From Ulota crispa (Eukaryota; Streptophyta; Bryopsida; Orthotrichales; Orthotrichaceae): a DNA stretch of 64,000 nucleotides. Position numbers and translations under genes: made by a program. Below the pieces are notes generated by a model, which was not told where the DNA came from, did not search any database, and was given only the letters and a program-made list of their open reading frames with translations. The stretch is from contig OY987245.1 in the NCBI GenBank assembly GCA_963920765.1, positions 11,486,727 through 11,550,726 of the forward strand. Direction: 5' to 3'. Below are positions 37,601 through 49,301 of this stretch, piece after piece (position 1 is the stretch's first letter; every line of letters starts with the position of its first letter).

Positions 37601-39441
37601 GTGGACAATAAAAATGATGAAAAACTTCTAAAATAAAAAACTTGACAGTAATAATGGCAACTCAAAGAATATTCCCTTGATACATGTCTCACTTTATAGT
37701 AGACTTAGATAAATAGAAACACATTGCATTAAGGCTTTAGATAAAAAGTAATAACATTGCAACAAGGCTTTGTAAATGACAATCTGTCATATATAACTAC
37801 TTTTGGACTATTCAAAGTCCATTAAAAATAATCAAAAAATTGCATTATTATGCAAAATATTGAAAAATTCTTGTAAAGTATAAGAAAATGTCCAAATGTT
37901 CAAGAATACAATTTTTTTATGAATACATGAATATGTACAAGTAGTTAGATACATATCAACAGAATCATTTAACTTGTTTTCTTGGTCACTTCTTATAATG
38001 TTTGCAACACGATTGTCACTTTTTGAAGCAACAACAAAAGTGTATATAATGTTGACTACATCTCTGACGCAAAAAAATATGTTTATTGATGTACATGTCA
38101 CGTGGTACATGTTTAACAATCCTAAAATGGTGCTCATATAAAATAAAATGTTTCTTGGCCAAAATCAAGATATAGTGTCTTTTCAAAAATATCATAAAAG
38201 ATCATAATATAACGTGAACCTTATACAACAAATGCTATTGAAACAAAATTTCAAAGGTTTCTTAGTCCTCTTTGATCATATCAAATATACAAAACTTTGA
38301 GGTCATCTTTTAAAATAAAATAAAACCATACCATATTTTGTAACGTTACAATTTCATCCTAGACCCTAGTATGAGGGCTTGTCTTTTTAGTAAACCATAA
38401 ACTCCAAAATTCCCTCTCAAAATTACACAAAAATAAATTGGAATTTTTTATCCAAAAAACTTACAAAATAGAACCACCAAGTATTCAATAAAATAGTTGA
38501 CACTACAAATTGGATCCTAAAACTGCAATCATGGGGCCATTGGTCATAGGTTATGAAATTTATCAAGTATACTAAGATTTCTAAAAACAATTATTAAAAA
38601 TTTAATGCACAAAAAATAACCATAAAATTTTGAACTTCCTCAATTATGGGGCTTTACACTCGCACAATCTCGGCTCATCGTTCTTTGTGCTTCACACCCT
38701 AGCATTGTTGTGATTGTGCAATGGAAACTTGAAATTGCAATGGAATGTTTTTGTGCAAATAGAGGCGACCCTAGTGCCACTTCTTGCCATTTTTCAAAAA
38801 TAGATCGACACATTAGTAAAGATAGGGTGCTTTGAAGACTTTTTTGGCAGTTGCGATAGGTGCAACTATGGTGCTTTTCAGGTAGTTTGGAACAGATTTG
38901 CTCATTGGCAAGTTAGTAATAGAGATAATGTTGGGGCATGACACATCCAACTCTCTTCAAGCCACATTTGAAGTAAATGGATGCCAATACTTTACCATTT
39001 TCAGTGCACATTAGGAAAATTTGGGCCCTCAATAAGGCTCTGAGTTCCCAAGCATGGGAACCTTGGACCCATACCCCTTAACTCTAGAAACTTTGCAGGC
39101 TGACGTGGCACCATTGGTGTCACGTCATTTTTTTAATTAAAAAAAATCAAATCAAATATATATAAAATCTGATTTTTTTCTAAGATTTTTTTTTTGGTTC
39201 CCCACATTGGGAACAAAATTAACAGAATTTTTAAGTTAGGCCTTATTGAAGGCTGAAATTTTTCCTAATGATACAAAGAATTCATAACTCATTTACTTAT
39301 TACTTATTTATTAGATGCTTTTTATTAGAAAAACATATAAATTTTGATTTTTTTTTGTTGAATAACAATATAGTGTTGCTTTCTAAATAAAGTGTATTTT
39401 TTCTCCAAGAGCATGAGTGAAGAATCATATATTTAGGAGCT
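34676..39441. other. Long AT-rich gene-free stretch
   Basis: About 4.8 kb without a recognisable gene or complete element. A segment near 35150-35300 (gtcaagattttgtgagttga, gagctcaaaatcag) recurs inverted and diverged near 51960-52060. Confidence 0.45.
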
Positions 39442-39500
39442 TTAATCCCTAAAGGTTGAGAAGGACGTATTTTGTCTTCCAACTCCAAAAAAACATATTG

Positions 39501-39814
39501 AGGTAGGAACACCCATAAGCGTTAGTTTAAGGGTTTTGAACATGATGACTATCAATAAACATCTAGCAAATTATAGGATCCTATTAGGAAGAGAAAAATA
39601 TTGAGTTTGCAGGTTTGAATGTATTATTTGGATATTGTGAGAATAAGTTGTGAATTTTTAAAGAGCAAACTACCATTGCACCCATAATCAACACTAAGGT
39701 TTCGTGTTTGCAAGTTGTACATCCTTGTAATTACATTTACTTACTTCCACATATTTTTCAAGATTTTAGAGGTGAGGGTTATGGGGACACTAACGCTCAT
39801 GGGTGCTCCTACCT
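39501..39814. mobile_element. AGGTAG element, family F1, copy B (reversed)
   Basis: Starts AGGTAGGAACACCCATAAGC and ends GGGTGCTCCTACCT followed by TA. The interior is the reverse complement of copies A, C and D. Inserted in P7. Confidence 0.9.
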
Positions 39815-40041
39815 TATATGAGAAAAAAAAAATTCATTTGATTTTTTTAGAAATGATCATAAAGTAACACATGTTTTATCATGGAAGGCAAAAATAACCT
39901 CATTAGATGTACTCATATTTTTAGGTAACCTAAATTGAGAGACCATTCAAAGACATGGTGTTAGATCCCAAACTACCCTTGTTGCATTTTCATGAGGGCA
40001 CCAAGCTCCATTGATTTATGCAACTTTAGAAAATAATATTA

Positions 40042-41225
40042 TACTCCCTCTCTCCCATTATAAAGCTCCAAAAAACTTCTCCATGAAGGATTATCTATAT
40101 TTTTAGTCATTATGCTAGTGGCAATTGCATTCTAGAATCAATATACCACCTACCAAAGATCTCCAAAATCTCAAGTTTTTATGTTGCCTTTTAGACACTC
40201 AAATTCCATGCAAAAAGTACCATATTTGTGCATAGTTTGTAAAGGCTGCCGGCTCCTCATTATTTTAGTCTTTGTACTAATGACACATGCATACAAGAAT
40301 CAATATACCATTTGCCAAATGTGTGCAAATCTCTAGCTTTGATGTTGATGTTTGAGCACCCAAATCCCATGCAAAAAGTGCCTTATTTGTACATGTTGCT
40401 AGCTCCTCATTATGAATGATTTAAAGATTAGTAGCAACAATAATACCTCATATGGGCAAGGCCAAGCTAAGCTAACTAGAAGAGGAATGCTCTCTACTTG
40501 TTTAATCCCTAAAGGACCATTGTTAGTTTGGCTGACATTTGGGATCTCGGGCATGTACCTATGGCTAAACTACTTTGCGTGATTGTCTGAAACTTTTATT
40601 GAAGGTGAGGAAATTAGAGATCTACGTGGGAATGTAATTTTTTCTTCATTCCAACAATTATTGAAGAAGCTAAAAATGAATTTTTGGAAAAAGCTGTTCC
40701 CCAGGCAGCCAAATTTTTTTTTTTAAATTTCATTTTTTTCAAATAAAAATTTGAAATAGGTTCTTTAGACTTATATAGATGTGGGGAGCTTTGAATCATT
40801 CAATTCTTGATAGATGAGATGAAAGCTATGAGAAGTTTTAGTTTGCAGGTAGGTGTCCTTTTGCTCAAAAATTGAAATTTAAAAAAAAGTTTTTGGCTAC
40901 CCGGGGAATAGCTTTTTCCAAAAATTCATTTTTAGCTTCTTCAATAATTGTCGAAATGAAGAAAAAATTACATTCCCACGTAGATCTATGAATTCCTCAC
41001 CTTCAATAAAAGTTTCAGAGAATCACGCAAAGTAGTTTAGCCATAGGTACATGCCCGAAATCCCAAATGTCAACCAAACTGACAATCCTATAGGGGTTAA
41101 CTTGCCCCATGAGATCAATGGATTTGACAAACACTCTCTCATCAATTGAGATTAGCAAAAGGGAGCTTTTTAGTGGGACAAGAACTATGCCTAATTTGGA
41201 GTTTTATATTGGGACAGAGGGAGTA
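40042..41225. mobile_element. Stowaway-like element with CTCCCTC ends
   Basis: Left end TACTCCCTCTCTCCCATTAT and the inverse right end (ATTGGGACAGAGGGAGTA). TA lies at each edge. CTCCCTC ends with TA duplication are the hallmark of plant Stowaway (Tc1/mariner) MITEs. It is split by P8; without P8 it is about 585 bp. P9 gives an approximate empty site. Confidence 0.85.
40502..41100. mobile_element. TTAA foldback element P8, near-perfect 200-bp arms
   Basis: TTAATCCCTAAAGGACC at the left and its inverse (GGGGTTAA) at the right. The arms at about 40502-40712 and 40893-41100 are almost perfect reverse complements, with a spacer of about 180 bp. An RNA across it would fold into a long hairpin. 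Inserted in the Stowaway-like element. Confidence 0.88.
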
Positions 41226-41300
41226 ATTGCTAAGCATTTCCCAAAACACTATAGCAAAGTTGGTCAAGGTGACCAGCTCAGCATTTAAGGGTTAAGAGCG

Positions 41301-41929
41301 ACTTTATCATGCATGGGCACTTAATTATCCATCAGACTTTTTGATGTGACAGTTCAAAGCGTTGTCATAAATCCAGAAACAAACAGTATTGTAGGCAAAA
41401 ATAAGTGTTCTAAAATAGTACACTTTAATTTTGTTCTATGCTGAGTTCTATCATTCTATGGCTGCGAAGGGCAAGGTTGTTGAACGAACTCTGTATGTAC
41501 ATTTGGTTCCTATCGTGCTAAAGTGGTACCACTCGTGTTTTTGAGTGAACCGAGCAAACATAATTTAATTAGACACGATTTTCAATAAAATTGCAAAAAC
41601 TACAGGTGATGACTTGCTTTTTGCATGGTGAAACTTAGCTGAAATGGTCAAAAATGACAGGTACACACATCTATACTGTTACACGCCATGATCAATTCTG
41701 AATCAGTGTGCTAATTATGAACCGGATGTTAAGCTTGCATAAGCCTCGTCATGAACCAAATGCTTGGCTATGGCAATATTTTACAAAAACTAGGAAATAA
41801 ATGAGGGGCTTCATAAATTGCATCGATTGCAAGGGGTTTTCGAGTTGAGAACCAGAGGTACTGTTCACTGACGTGTTCTGATAGAATCCACCATAACCAT
41901 GGAGTCCTTGAAGACGACAACAGTCATTG
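41301..41929. other. 3' flank of the Myb/SANT gene
   Basis: Presumed 3' UTR and terminator of the - strand gene. No other features seen. Confidence 0.4.
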
Positions 41930-44544
41930 TCAGTGCAGCTTGGAAAGATGTTGGTTCAAAACAGCAAAACCATCCAAAACTTTCTCGAGCTTATAATTAA
42001 CTCGTTCCAGTAAATGTAGTTGTGGATTTCGGCCTTCTTCTATGCTGTTCACTCTGTTTTCCACGTGCTCTATGTGCTGAGTCAAAAGTTCCATCATCAG
42101 CTCCGTACGGCATTTCATTGCCTCCTCCCTTTTCTCTGATGCCTGTAGCCACAATTACAAATTGAAGTCTTTTGTCAGCTTCCAGTAAACATGACTGAGT
42201 CACAAACAAAAGAAACGTCGTTCCTTGTTGGGAGACTGAAGTGTGCCATGATAATGGTCACACGACCACATATTTGAAAGTGGATTACAATTTAAATATT
42301 GAAGTGTAAGGTAGTTGGCGTTCACTCACCTGAAGCTCTACCAACATCAAGCGCTGCATCTCTATGACAGCCCGACCGGAGCTTTTTGATCTCAATTTCA
42401 CAGACCGCCCATCTTTGTCCCGAACCTTTAAGGGCTCGCCTGTGAGCAGTTCACCTGGGCATATCTTGACAGCAGGTATCGCAAGAATCGTTAGGTTCTC
42501 GCCTGAGACGTCCAGCCATACATCGTAAAACTTAGGTTTTAGAAGTTCTCTTCCAGCAATGCTCGGATTCCACATTGGATCAGTTGCTGCAGCCTTGGCA
42601 GACATAGTCCTGTACAAAGAGACTGCACATCAGAGCCTGAACAATGATCGTAATCGTTTATATTCCGTACACAGTCAGTCCACAAAAAAATAACAATAAT
42701 AATAATCACAAAGCTCGCTTTAAGGTTATGAAAGATGCAAACACATGGTAGCTAGATTGAAGTCGGCAGGGGTTACATTACTCAACATGTGGATTGCATT
42801 CTGCAAAAACAGTAACTCCATTGTCGATTTTATTCAATGTCATCCATGATTTAATGTCACACCAAAATAGCCTGTTATAGAGTAAATGAATTCTTACTGT
42901 CTATTTATGTACCTTAAGGAACACCATTGAGAATCTTTTGCGTAGGTAATCACTCAAGCAACATATGGCCAATGCAAAATCCAAAGCTCAACAAATGGTG
43001 TTTATTAAGTATATACACACTAGTAACGGTGTTCGTAGCATACTATAGGTCTAAGAAATAGTGTATCATACATTTAATAGAACAGAACGATCTACTGACG
43101 ATAGAGCTCTGCCAGAGAAAGTTGTTCAGAAAAATACCTATACTCTGTACATTCACGCCTCACGCTCCAATACTTGCTTTGACACTGCTTCTTGGTGAAA
43201 TGGTCGCCAAACTTAGCTTGCATAGCTTTCAGAATAGGTGTCCACTTCTTCTGGTACTTGACTTGGCCTTTACTCTCCTCCCACAAACGTTTATGAATGG
43301 CATCATAGGTCTCGAACAGGAATCTAACAGATTCGTCTGTCCATGTGACATTCCCATCGGCATCTTGGCCAGGTTTTTTCCGTTTTCTGCTAAGCGATTC
43401 TCTTTTACGCCTGTCTGAATCCTCACTGTCAGAATCAGATTGTGAAGAAGATGCTGAAGGCTCGAAGTTTACAAATACCTCGGAATGCCCCTTGGACCTG
43501 TGTATCTTTCTTGACTGGAAAAAAGCACCAATGCACAATTCAGTGAAATTTAAAAACTAATGGCCATTTTTTGATTGCCAAGCGGTCACTTATTTCCGTA
43601 TCTTGAACTCATCTCGGTGTAACCGGTGCTTCCAGAGGGATTTATTAATCATGCCTGCCTTCTAAAGCTAGAGACGCAGTACTTCATAAAGTTAATCGTT
43701 TATATTCACCTTATTTCCGTCTCCATGTACATGTCTAGCGCCTTGAATATATTCATGCTCCTCTTGCTTAACATAACCAACCATGAAATCTGCGATTTGG
43801 ATGCCAAAAAGCTCGTGTCAAATGCAGCTCCTATCTTATAAAAGCTACGAAAACTTGATAATGAAGCTCATATCATACACAAAACAAAATTTCCGTCTAT
43901 AAACGATTTCTCTTCACACTAAATGCCAAAATCATACCTCCATTTTTCCTCCAGGTTTCGTTTTCAGAATTCACATTGCTTCTCCATTCCTCTTTCAAGT
44001 CAACTTCGACCTCGCTTATAACACTATCACTCGCACTGATCTCGCGCGCTGGACGCAGATCATCACCTAAACCAAGCTTCCCGTCATTTTCCGCCGTCGC
44101 TCCTCCGCCATAATCACTCAAAGCAACCGTCGCCTCCTCATCGTCGTCGATCTCGAAAGGCGCACTAAATGCAGACGCGTCCGAATTCCACCTCGCAATG
44201 TTGCTCGGCTGGCCACACAGCAAGCTCTGCCAATTGAACGGCGAAGCCGCTAGCTGTCGCGAAGGCGGGGAGAACAACTCCGAAGGAGAAAACAAAGAAA
44301 GCTCCCCGGCGTAACCACTACAACTGGCCGTATTCAACATCACGCTCCCCGCCAGCTCTCCACGATAACCTCCGGCACCTCCGGCAACTCCTCCTCCACT
44401 TCTTAGCACGTTTTCTTCATCGACCTCCTGCACAAAGTCGCTCCCCTCCGACGACATCGAAGCCTTCAACCTACAACTGCCATCACTTCCGTTTCCTTCC
44501 CAGCCATAGCGATGATCCTCCTGCAACATGCTCTGAAAGCTCAT
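41930..44544 (-). CDS. Myb/SANT-like (trihelix-type) transcription factor
   Basis: Five exons on the - strand: 44544-43938, 43789-43710, 43514-43138, 42609-42330, 42142-41930. Phases agree and introns are GT-AG, giving 518 residues. Residues 1-229 are acidic, Gly/Ser-rich and low in complexity. A Ser/Asp run (about 250-262) and a basic nuclear-signal-like stretch (RRKRESLSRKRKK, about 264-276) follow. The DNA-binding domain spans about 284-356, with spaced Trp287, Trp320 and Trp345 and the QC..KYW signature of Myb_DNA-bind_4/trihelix-like domains. The C-terminal 70 residues (449-518) form a probable coiled coil for dimerisation. The 80-bp second exon was found by phase and splice sites. The ATG at 44544 was chosen as the first ATG of the open frame. 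Target genes unknown. Confidence 0.85.
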
Positions 44545-45593
44545 TTTCAAATCAAATCAAATCAAATCATATCCTCCACAGACTTCACACCACTTCTACT
44601 CCACAGATGACAAAGCTCAGGAACTGTTTTCAAACGGCGGCTGCCGGCTGTTTTTGCAACGTGAGCGCGACCAAAAACTCCATAGCCAGCTGCAGCAGTA
44701 GAGAAGCAGCACTAGTAAGCTTAATAGTGAGAGTAAGTCGTAAGTCGTAAGTTCATGCGCAACCTACGGTCCCGGAGAGCCCGCACGGAACGGTCGCGCG
44801 GTCGTCGGTCCCACCGCCGGAGCAGTGAAAGTCGCGGTAATACCAAGTGAACTGCTGTCACCGTGACCAGGAAAGTGTCTGTATTTTGTTCGTGTACTTT
44901 CATGTGGCTTACCTCACCGCCGACCTTTTAGGGCACCTTTGATCAAAAGGTTCTATAAAGAATTCACCAGCTGGGAGTCAGAGTAAATCACACAGACCTA
45001 CTCTAAATAAAATGGTTGACGGCAGGGTTTTTTTTTCTGGCTTCTTGCAGCCAAATTTGAAATCACTTTATTTGATTTCCACCAATGCATTTGCATCCCT
45101 CTTGAAATTCTCCATACCAGTGCCGACACATAGGCTTCTTACTGTTCATGAATAGTGTCAAAAAAAAATCTTAGTTGACAAGGTTTGAATTATTCATACT
45201 ACGAACTAAATAAGTGCAGTATCACATATTTTTTAGCTCAGCTTTTGTCAAGGTTAATTTTTGGGTATGGGCAAGGTAGTGCAAAAGGCACCCCATAAAG
45301 CACGCATGTAAGGAAAAATTGGCTAAAATTGGAATAAATGAATGATTTGTGCATGCTCGTCCAATAAGTTTACTAATATAAGATACTTTCATCCAAAATT
45401 TGACAAACTAGGTGTTCACAGGAGGGAGGTGTCAATTTCATCCACTTTTTCATCCAATTTTTTTAGTGTAATGGTTGCAAGAGTCAATTTGAGAGGTAAG
45501 TACTAGGCAAAAATTTGTCAAGAAACTAAACCTTGGCTTTGGCCACCTATAAATGGGAGAGGAGGAACACCTTCTCTAGCTATGCGGATAAGA
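44545..45593. other. Upstream region of the Myb/SANT gene
   Basis: GC-rich to about 44900 (probable promoter and leader), then AT-rich. The stretch 45240-45530 resembles 58310-58620 (ctcgtccaataag/gttcatccataa, cttcatccattttt, gaggtaag, ggcaaaaatttg), a dispersed repeat also seen near 16010-16140 and, inverted, 17930-18180. Confidence 0.5.
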
Positions 45594-46031
45594 CAATAGG
45601 GATAGTCACAACATTTTGTTGGTTGGTTGTGATGATTGAGAATGCAAAAGTGTCGCTTTGTAGTTGGATGTCGGAGCTTCCGTTTTTGGTTAGCATGCTA
45701 AATTTCTCATTGTCCCATTCTTCTCCTCCAAAGGTGAAGAATGGGGCGGTAAGAAGTTTAGCTAGAGAAATTTCACCTCTCGCAACTCAGGTTGCATCTT
45801 GTTGTGCTTGTTTTTACCGTCAATTGATTGCTCCTGTTGGTGGAGAGCACAGTAATTACTGCATCTTCTGAAAGGAGGTAATCATTCCCCATTCTCATTC
45901 TCCAAAACAAACAAACAAGGTATCACACCATCTCTCACGAAGCATGAGCTCCTATTGACTCCTCTTTTCTCTCCACAACTTCTCAATCTCCACTCTTTTC
46001 ATTCTCCGAAAAGCAGTGACTATCCCTATTG
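45594..46031. mobile_element. Element F6, copy 1 (CAATAGGGATAGTCAC ends)
   Basis: Left end CAATAGGGATAGTCAC; right end is its exact inverse, GTGACTATCCCTATTG. The interior (ggttagcatgc, ttgtgcttgtttttac, cattctcattctccaaaaca, ttgactcctcttttctctcc) recurs at 46611-47044. Non-coding. Confidence 0.8.
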
Positions 46032-46610
46032 GAAGTGTATAAAGCTGAATATAACGTACAAAATAAGTTTTGGTGTTATTCAACTAAAAGGCATGGGTTT
46101 CCAGGGTCATGATTCACGCGTGCTTTACATACACAACAAAGATGTTATTCAGCTCAATATAATACAACGTAGCACGACTTGGTCTACTGAGAACAATCAT
46201 ACTGCAATGTACTTTAACTTAAATTTGGCATGGTTGTAGGGTACCGAAAGAATAAACCTTTGATTCATATCACAGAAGGGAGCTGAGTTTGCAATCCATG
46301 ATCCACAATCTACGGTCGTGGCGGTACCAATTACTCCTCTTCAATCAGGGGTTTACTAGGGGCGGTCACACCGTGTCCTAACTCCTGATACAGAACCTGA
46401 TTGGTCTATACCTCAAAACCGGGACTCGGCAATTCACACTGCCAAAAATCTTGCTTCTCTTACAAACGCCTACGTGGTGGTAGCTACCACTTTTTGGAAC
46501 TGGGACTTTTGCTCTAAAGTTGGATTCTGAGAAAAAGGAAACTTTTGGCCCGGTACAACCTAAATGAACTGGAATCTGGCGCTGAGGTGGAACTTGCAAA
46601 GTTTGAGACG

Positions 46611-47044
46611 AGGCAAATAGTACGGATAGTCACAGCACTTTCTTGGCAGCTGCGAACGTGTTGGTTTGCTGTTGGTTTGCTGTTGGTTGTGAGAGCTTTT
46701 GTTTTGGTTAGCATGCAGAGCTTCTCACCGTCCTATTTTTCACCTCCGGAAGTGAAAATGGACATTTTGTAGGAGAAGTTTCACCTCCCATAACCCATGT
46801 TCACTTTGTTGTGCTTGTTTTTATCATTGATTGGCTGCTCTCTTTTAAGTAGATTTTGATATTTGTTCAAAATTATTACATCTTCTAAAAAACATGTCAT
46901 CATTCACCATTCTCATTCTCCAAAACAAACAAATGGGGTGTCACATCATCTTCACAAAGAATGACATCTTCTATTGACTCCTCTTTTCTCTCCACTTCTC
47001 ATTTTCCATTCTCTTTTCATTCTTTGAGAAGCCGCTACTACCCC
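46611..47044. mobile_element. Element F6, copy 2 (worn ends)
   Basis: Collinear with copy 1, in the same orientation, about 1 kb downstream. The ends are degraded (CGGATAGTCAC at the left, GCTACTACC at the right). Confidence 0.7.
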
Positions 47045-47790
47045 CAGTGCGAAACACCTCCTACAAATTTCCAGACGAATTTCAACTTTTTCTTTATTTT
47101 TCTAAGGGAAAGACTGGTTGCGTTGCAGGTGCAATCATAGCCAAACTGGAGCATTTGCCAAGCGTTCCCAGGGAGAGCTGCATGACCACACATTCAAGGA
47201 AGGAATTATGATTAATTACTATGGGGTCACACAATAAAGCGGGCAGCGTGGGGATCGGAGCACAGCAGTGAAGATTGCAATCCAGGAAAAAGAAGAAGAA
47301 GGCAGAACTGCAGAAGCAATGCAAGAAGTTTCTAAAGGCTCCACACCCACCTACTACGGCAATGCTAAATGCAGCTGCCATACCTACCCCAGCTTAGGTT
47401 AGATGACATGTCATTTTGTGGGGCCAAGGTGGCAAAATCTCAGAGTTTATTTCTCAGCATAGTAAAACTGATAACTTGCTAATAACTTGCTCCTCGTTAG
47501 AGGCATTCTCAATCTAGCTGGGTTAATACCCTTTCATTGGTACTCTAGCTGTGAAGAACTGTAAACTTGGTCCAGTGTATCCGGCAAGTGGCACACAAAA
47601 GTTTAACAAAAACGACGTTTAGAGTCTCGCTATCTATGTGCGCGTTGAATTGGAGGAGCCGGTGTACTTCACGCTTCGGACAAGGCCACGCAATAAAGGT
47701 CGCTAATTGTCGTTAAGCAAGTCTAATGCAGGCTTTGGACTGAGGATGCCCTTATGGTATTGTTTAGTAGTGCCCTTCTTCAAAGTTCTA
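47045..47790. other. Intergenic, no supported gene
   Basis: A - strand frame (47094-47381) and a short + frame near 47250-47400 are open, but neither resembles a known family. Confidence 0.35.
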
Positions 47791-48103
47791 AGGTAGGAAC
47801 ACTCATAAGTGTTAGTGTCCCCATAACCGTCACCTCTGAAATCTTGAAAAATCTATGGAAATGAATAGATGTAATTACAAGGATGTACAATATGTAAACA
47901 TGAATCCTTAATGTTGGTTATGGGTGCAATGGCAGTTTGCTCTTTAAAAATTCACAACTTATTCTCACAGATTCCAAATAATACACTCAAAAATGCAAAC
48001 TTATTTATTTTCTGTTCCTAATGGGATCCTATAATTTACTAGTTGTTTATTAATAGTCATCATGTTCAAAACCCTTAGTTTAACGTTTATGGGTGCTCCT
48101 ACC
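47791..48103. mobile_element. AGGTAG element, family F1, copy C
   Basis: Ends AGGTAGGAACACTCATAAG and GGGTGCTCCTACC. Collinear with copies A and D. TA flanks the left side; the right flank is altered (ATGG). Confidence 0.88.
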
Positions 48104-48629
48104 ATGGACTAAGCTTAAACCAGGGTCTCCGAATCCAAATAAAAGTTCAAAACTTCTGAACTCAATCTTCTCATTATATATCTCTGAGCTCGTACATTTT
48201 CTGGTATGTGAAAAAGCTAAAATATTCTACCCTGACCCTACAAAATGGCATGCAATCTATCCTCAGCTTACCTACCCCGAGCACCTTTACTGTCCCAGCT
48301 GGCACCGTACCTCGTGGCCGGTGCAGAAGCTGATTCCCATAGCCTCTGTCTATGTCTCTTCTGTATCGACACTTGGGCCGCATGTAAGACTTAGTATGAT
48401 TTCCTGTGCATGCAGGCAGGCTTGTTGCTGGCCGCACATGTTTGCTAGACTCTCGAAGATTGAATCTTTTTCCCTAGTACAGACTGCAGAGAACAAAGGG
48501 CCACTTCACACGAGAGGCGGAAGCATCCATAGCCAAAAACATCCCATACCCAACCAATAGGGTGCGCTATTATCTAATCTCAGCAGTGATAGGTGTTTTT
48601 GAATGTGTTCTTTTCAAGGTTGGGATCAC
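48104..48629. other. Intergenic, no supported gene
   Basis: One + frame of 155 codons begins at 48093 inside the F1 end, which argues against it being a real gene. No domain is visible. Confidence 0.35.
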
Positions 48630-49301
48630 TTAAGTTAGGTCACCTTAAAAGTGGAAATCTATTAATAGGTGCCACTTTTACCACTTTTAAGATTAGTCGT
48701 TTCTCACTTTTAAGGGTCACTTGGGAGGCATCAATGGGAGGGAAGTCAATGAAGCCAAGGAAGGATATGATTGATATGTCATTTGTGACTTGTTGCTAAG
48801 GTTCTTTGTTGAGTTACAAACCATTCTCCATTCTACTATTGCCTAGATTTTTTAAGATCATTTGCACAAACCATTCTCTAGTCTACCATTCTCTAGTTTT
48901 TTGTAAATTATTTTTAGTTGAAAATGACATTTGCCAAACAATCTTATGCTGGATTTCTGCCTAGCCATGCTCTCCATGTTGGTCAACAATATGAATAGCT
49001 GCGTGATTGGGTAGGAGGTGTTGCCACATTGTTTTCTAATACTGCATCTGTGGAGTCTCGCTTCTCCATCCTTGGATGGGAGAAAAACTAATACTACAAG
49101 TCCATTAACAATTTTTCCTTGGAAGATGTTTTGCAATCAAAGCAATTTGTGCTTTTGACTCAAATAGGCTTGTAGACACCAAAAACTGATGGATAAAATG
49201 ATTGTAAAGTGGATATAAGCACTTTTAACTCTTGCCATGTACCACTTTTAAGCTAGTTTTGGATAAAAGTGAATTTGCCACTTTTAAGGTGGCTTGACTA
49301 A
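48630..49301. mobile_element. Decayed hAT element with CCACTTTTAAG subterminal repeats
   Basis: Both ends carry clustered copies of CCACTTTTAAG or its inverse (left near 48641, 48693, 48708, 48724; right near 49203, 49230, 49278). The terminal stretches TCACCTTAAAAGTGG and CCACTTTTAAGGTGG are inverted. Subterminal repeat clusters are typical of hAT elements, and a hAT-type transposase end lies between them. Exact ends and the 8-bp duplication were not defined. Confidence 0.7.
48960..49175 (+). pseudogene. hAT transposase C-terminal remnant
   Basis: Read in one frame this gives a short hAT dimerisation-type end: ATLFSNTASVESRFSILGW, then KSINNFSLEDVLQSKQF. In-frame stops lie at 48996-48998 and 49089-49091, and a final stop at 49173-49175. 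The SVES.FSILGWEK...SLE..L..KQF pattern is characteristic of hAT transposase ends. No upstream catalytic part is visible, so it is a dead fragment. Confidence 0.7.

Larger units (their letters stand above)
39442..41295. mobile_element. TTAA/CCC element P7, carrying three nested elements
   Basis: Left end TTAATCCCTAAAGGTTGAG; right end is the inverse, AGCATTTAAGGGTTAA. The unbroken relative P9 at 50843-51207 shows its original size, about 365 bp. F1 copy B (39501-39814) and the Stowaway-like element (40042-41225) lie inside, and the latter carries P8. Confidence 0.8.

Noticed and set aside
45594..47044. Direct repeats 1 kb apart as LTRs of a retrotransposon
   Set aside because: Each repeat has its own inverted ends (CAATAGGGATAGTCAC), there is no primer-binding site or polyprotein between them, and they read as two MITE copies.
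47094..47400. Cys/Phe-rich - strand frame and a short Glu/Lys-rich + strand frame
   Set aside because: Neither matches a family, and no convincing partner exons were found.
48093..48560. 155-codon + frame
   Set aside because: Its start lies inside the terminal repeat of an F1 MITE and it has no domain.
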